Positions 63,240-64,000 of a DNA stretch of 64,000 nt are shown here, piece after piece. This stretch comes from Orthosia cruda (Eukaryota > Arthropoda > Insecta > Lepidoptera > Noctuidae). Position numbers and translations under genes: made by a program. The first letter of the stretch is position 1; the number at the start of each line of letters is the position of its first letter. The notes beneath the pieces were generated by a model. That model ran no database searches, was not told where the DNA came from, and saw only the letters and a list, made by a program, of their open reading frames with translations. The DNA is taken from NCBI GenBank assembly GCA_964057195.1, contig OZ059826.1, positions 25,792,001-25,856,000 on the forward strand, read 5' to 3'.

Positions 63240-64000
63240 GAAGTTTGATTACGTTAGGAATGATATTTTAGTGAATAAGTTGGAAGCATACAGTATAAGA
63301 GGCAATGTTCTAAAATTAATAAAACATTATCTTGAGAACAGAAAACAGGTCACGGAGATATCTAGGATAAACGTTAAAACTAAATGTGAAGAAATATTTC
63401 ATTCGCACGAACAAGTAGTCAAGTATGGAGTCCCCCAGGGTAGTGTAATGGGCCCCCGACTATTCATAGTATATATAAATGACTTACCTAAACATGTAGA
63501 CCAACCAGTTACACTCTTTGCTGATGATAGCACTATCACAACTCAATGTAATGCTAACATCATCAACATCATCATCAGCACCCACGCGGGCCCAGGGCGC
63601 GTTGGTGGATGTCATATGTCTTCGAATTTTTGGTTCTAGGACATGCCGGTTTCCTCACGATGTTTTTTTTCACCGTTTTGAGAGCAGTGGTGATGAAATA
63701 ATTTACACAAAGTAAAGAGCCTGCCTGGGTTCGAACCCACGACCTACAACTTGTAAGTCGCGGCCGATAACTCTGGGCCACCACAGTTCCTAATGCTATT
63801 GATAGCTATAATAACGACATTAATAATTCTCTGACATCAATAATAAATTGGATGAATAAAAATAATCTAAAAATGTATCTTAATAAAACTAATGTAATGC
63901 ACTTCAGTCAACGTTTATCAACTATGACTGATCTTAACGTCCAATACAATAATAGAATTATTACAGAAGTTGACCACACCAAATTAATTGGAGTCACGAT
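63240..64000 (+). pseudogene. LINE reverse-transcriptase fragment at window edge
   Basis: It reads NKLEAYSIRGNVLKLIKHY, VKYGVPQGSVMGPRLF and LFADDSTIT, then after a SINE resumes with INWMNKNNLKMYLNKTN and VDHTKLIGVT. It is related to ORF2 at 44003-46864 but diverged. It is 5' truncated here and runs off the window at the right, so the 3' end is not visible. Confidence 0.85.
63557..63790 (-). mobile_element. tRNA-derived SINE inserted in a LINE
   Basis: The minus strand carries B box GGGTTCGAACCC and A box TGGCCCAGAGTTATCG, the body with CAAAAATTCGAAGACAT, and a (GAT)n tail. An 8-base duplication TAATGCTA flanks it (63549-63556, 63791-63798) and it interrupts the reverse-transcriptase frame. 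Confidence 0.88.

Overview
The window looks like nuclear DNA of a moth or butterfly. The evidence is many GGTAGGTAGGTACCTA-like strings, AT-rich introns with canonical GT-AG borders, and dense families of transposable elements typical of Lepidoptera (BEL/Pao, RTE, R1-like, CR1/Jockey-like LINEs, tRNA-derived SINEs, and Harbinger, hAT, pogo and piggyBac-type MITEs). The species cannot be told from the sequence alone. No rRNA gene, functional tRNA gene, CRISPR array or bacterial operon is present.

Three host genes can be rebuilt by joining exons whose splice sites and reading frames agree. Gene C lies on the plus strand at about 4-10.8 kb. It has four exons visible and a 5' end not found, and encodes a small protein with several membrane segments and no recognised family. 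Genes A (minus, 13.3-28.3 kb, ten coding exons, 826 aa) and B (minus, 33.4-59.8 kb, nine coding exons, 727 aa) are tandem paralogues. Their intron positions and phases agree except for one extra intron in A. The signature 'GVYxxxRSxxxLxDRxxHEQ' after a hydrophobic glycine/alanine-rich segment fits, from memory, the arthropod protein family DUF4781, whose function is unknown. Gene A carries a C-terminal extension that looks like a second copy of a helical module found once in B.

Almost everything else is repeats. 0-3.5 kb holds dispersed repeats and GC-rich LINE 3' pieces. 4.4-13 kb holds LINE, RTE and MITE pieces in and after gene C. Gene A introns hold a Harbinger derivative, a truncated LINE, an RTE LINE split by a hAT-like element with a SINE inside, and an R1-like fragment. 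28.3-33.3 kb between A and B holds a foldback element, MITEs and a frameshifted transposon protein. Gene B introns hold a nearly complete CR1/Jockey-like LINE (42.0-47.2 kb), a pogo deletion derivative (40.7-41.3 kb), a piggyBac-like MITE (49.8-50.2 kb) and an intact, very young BEL/Pao retrotransposon (51.5-58.1 kb). The right end (60.3-64 kb) is intergenic and ends in a LINE reverse-transcriptase fragment interrupted by a SINE.

Genes C and A converge (stop codons at 10.84 and 13.32 kb). A and B point the same way, B upstream of A, as expected after tandem duplication. Nearly all their size difference (15 kb against 26 kb) comes from transposon insertions in introns.
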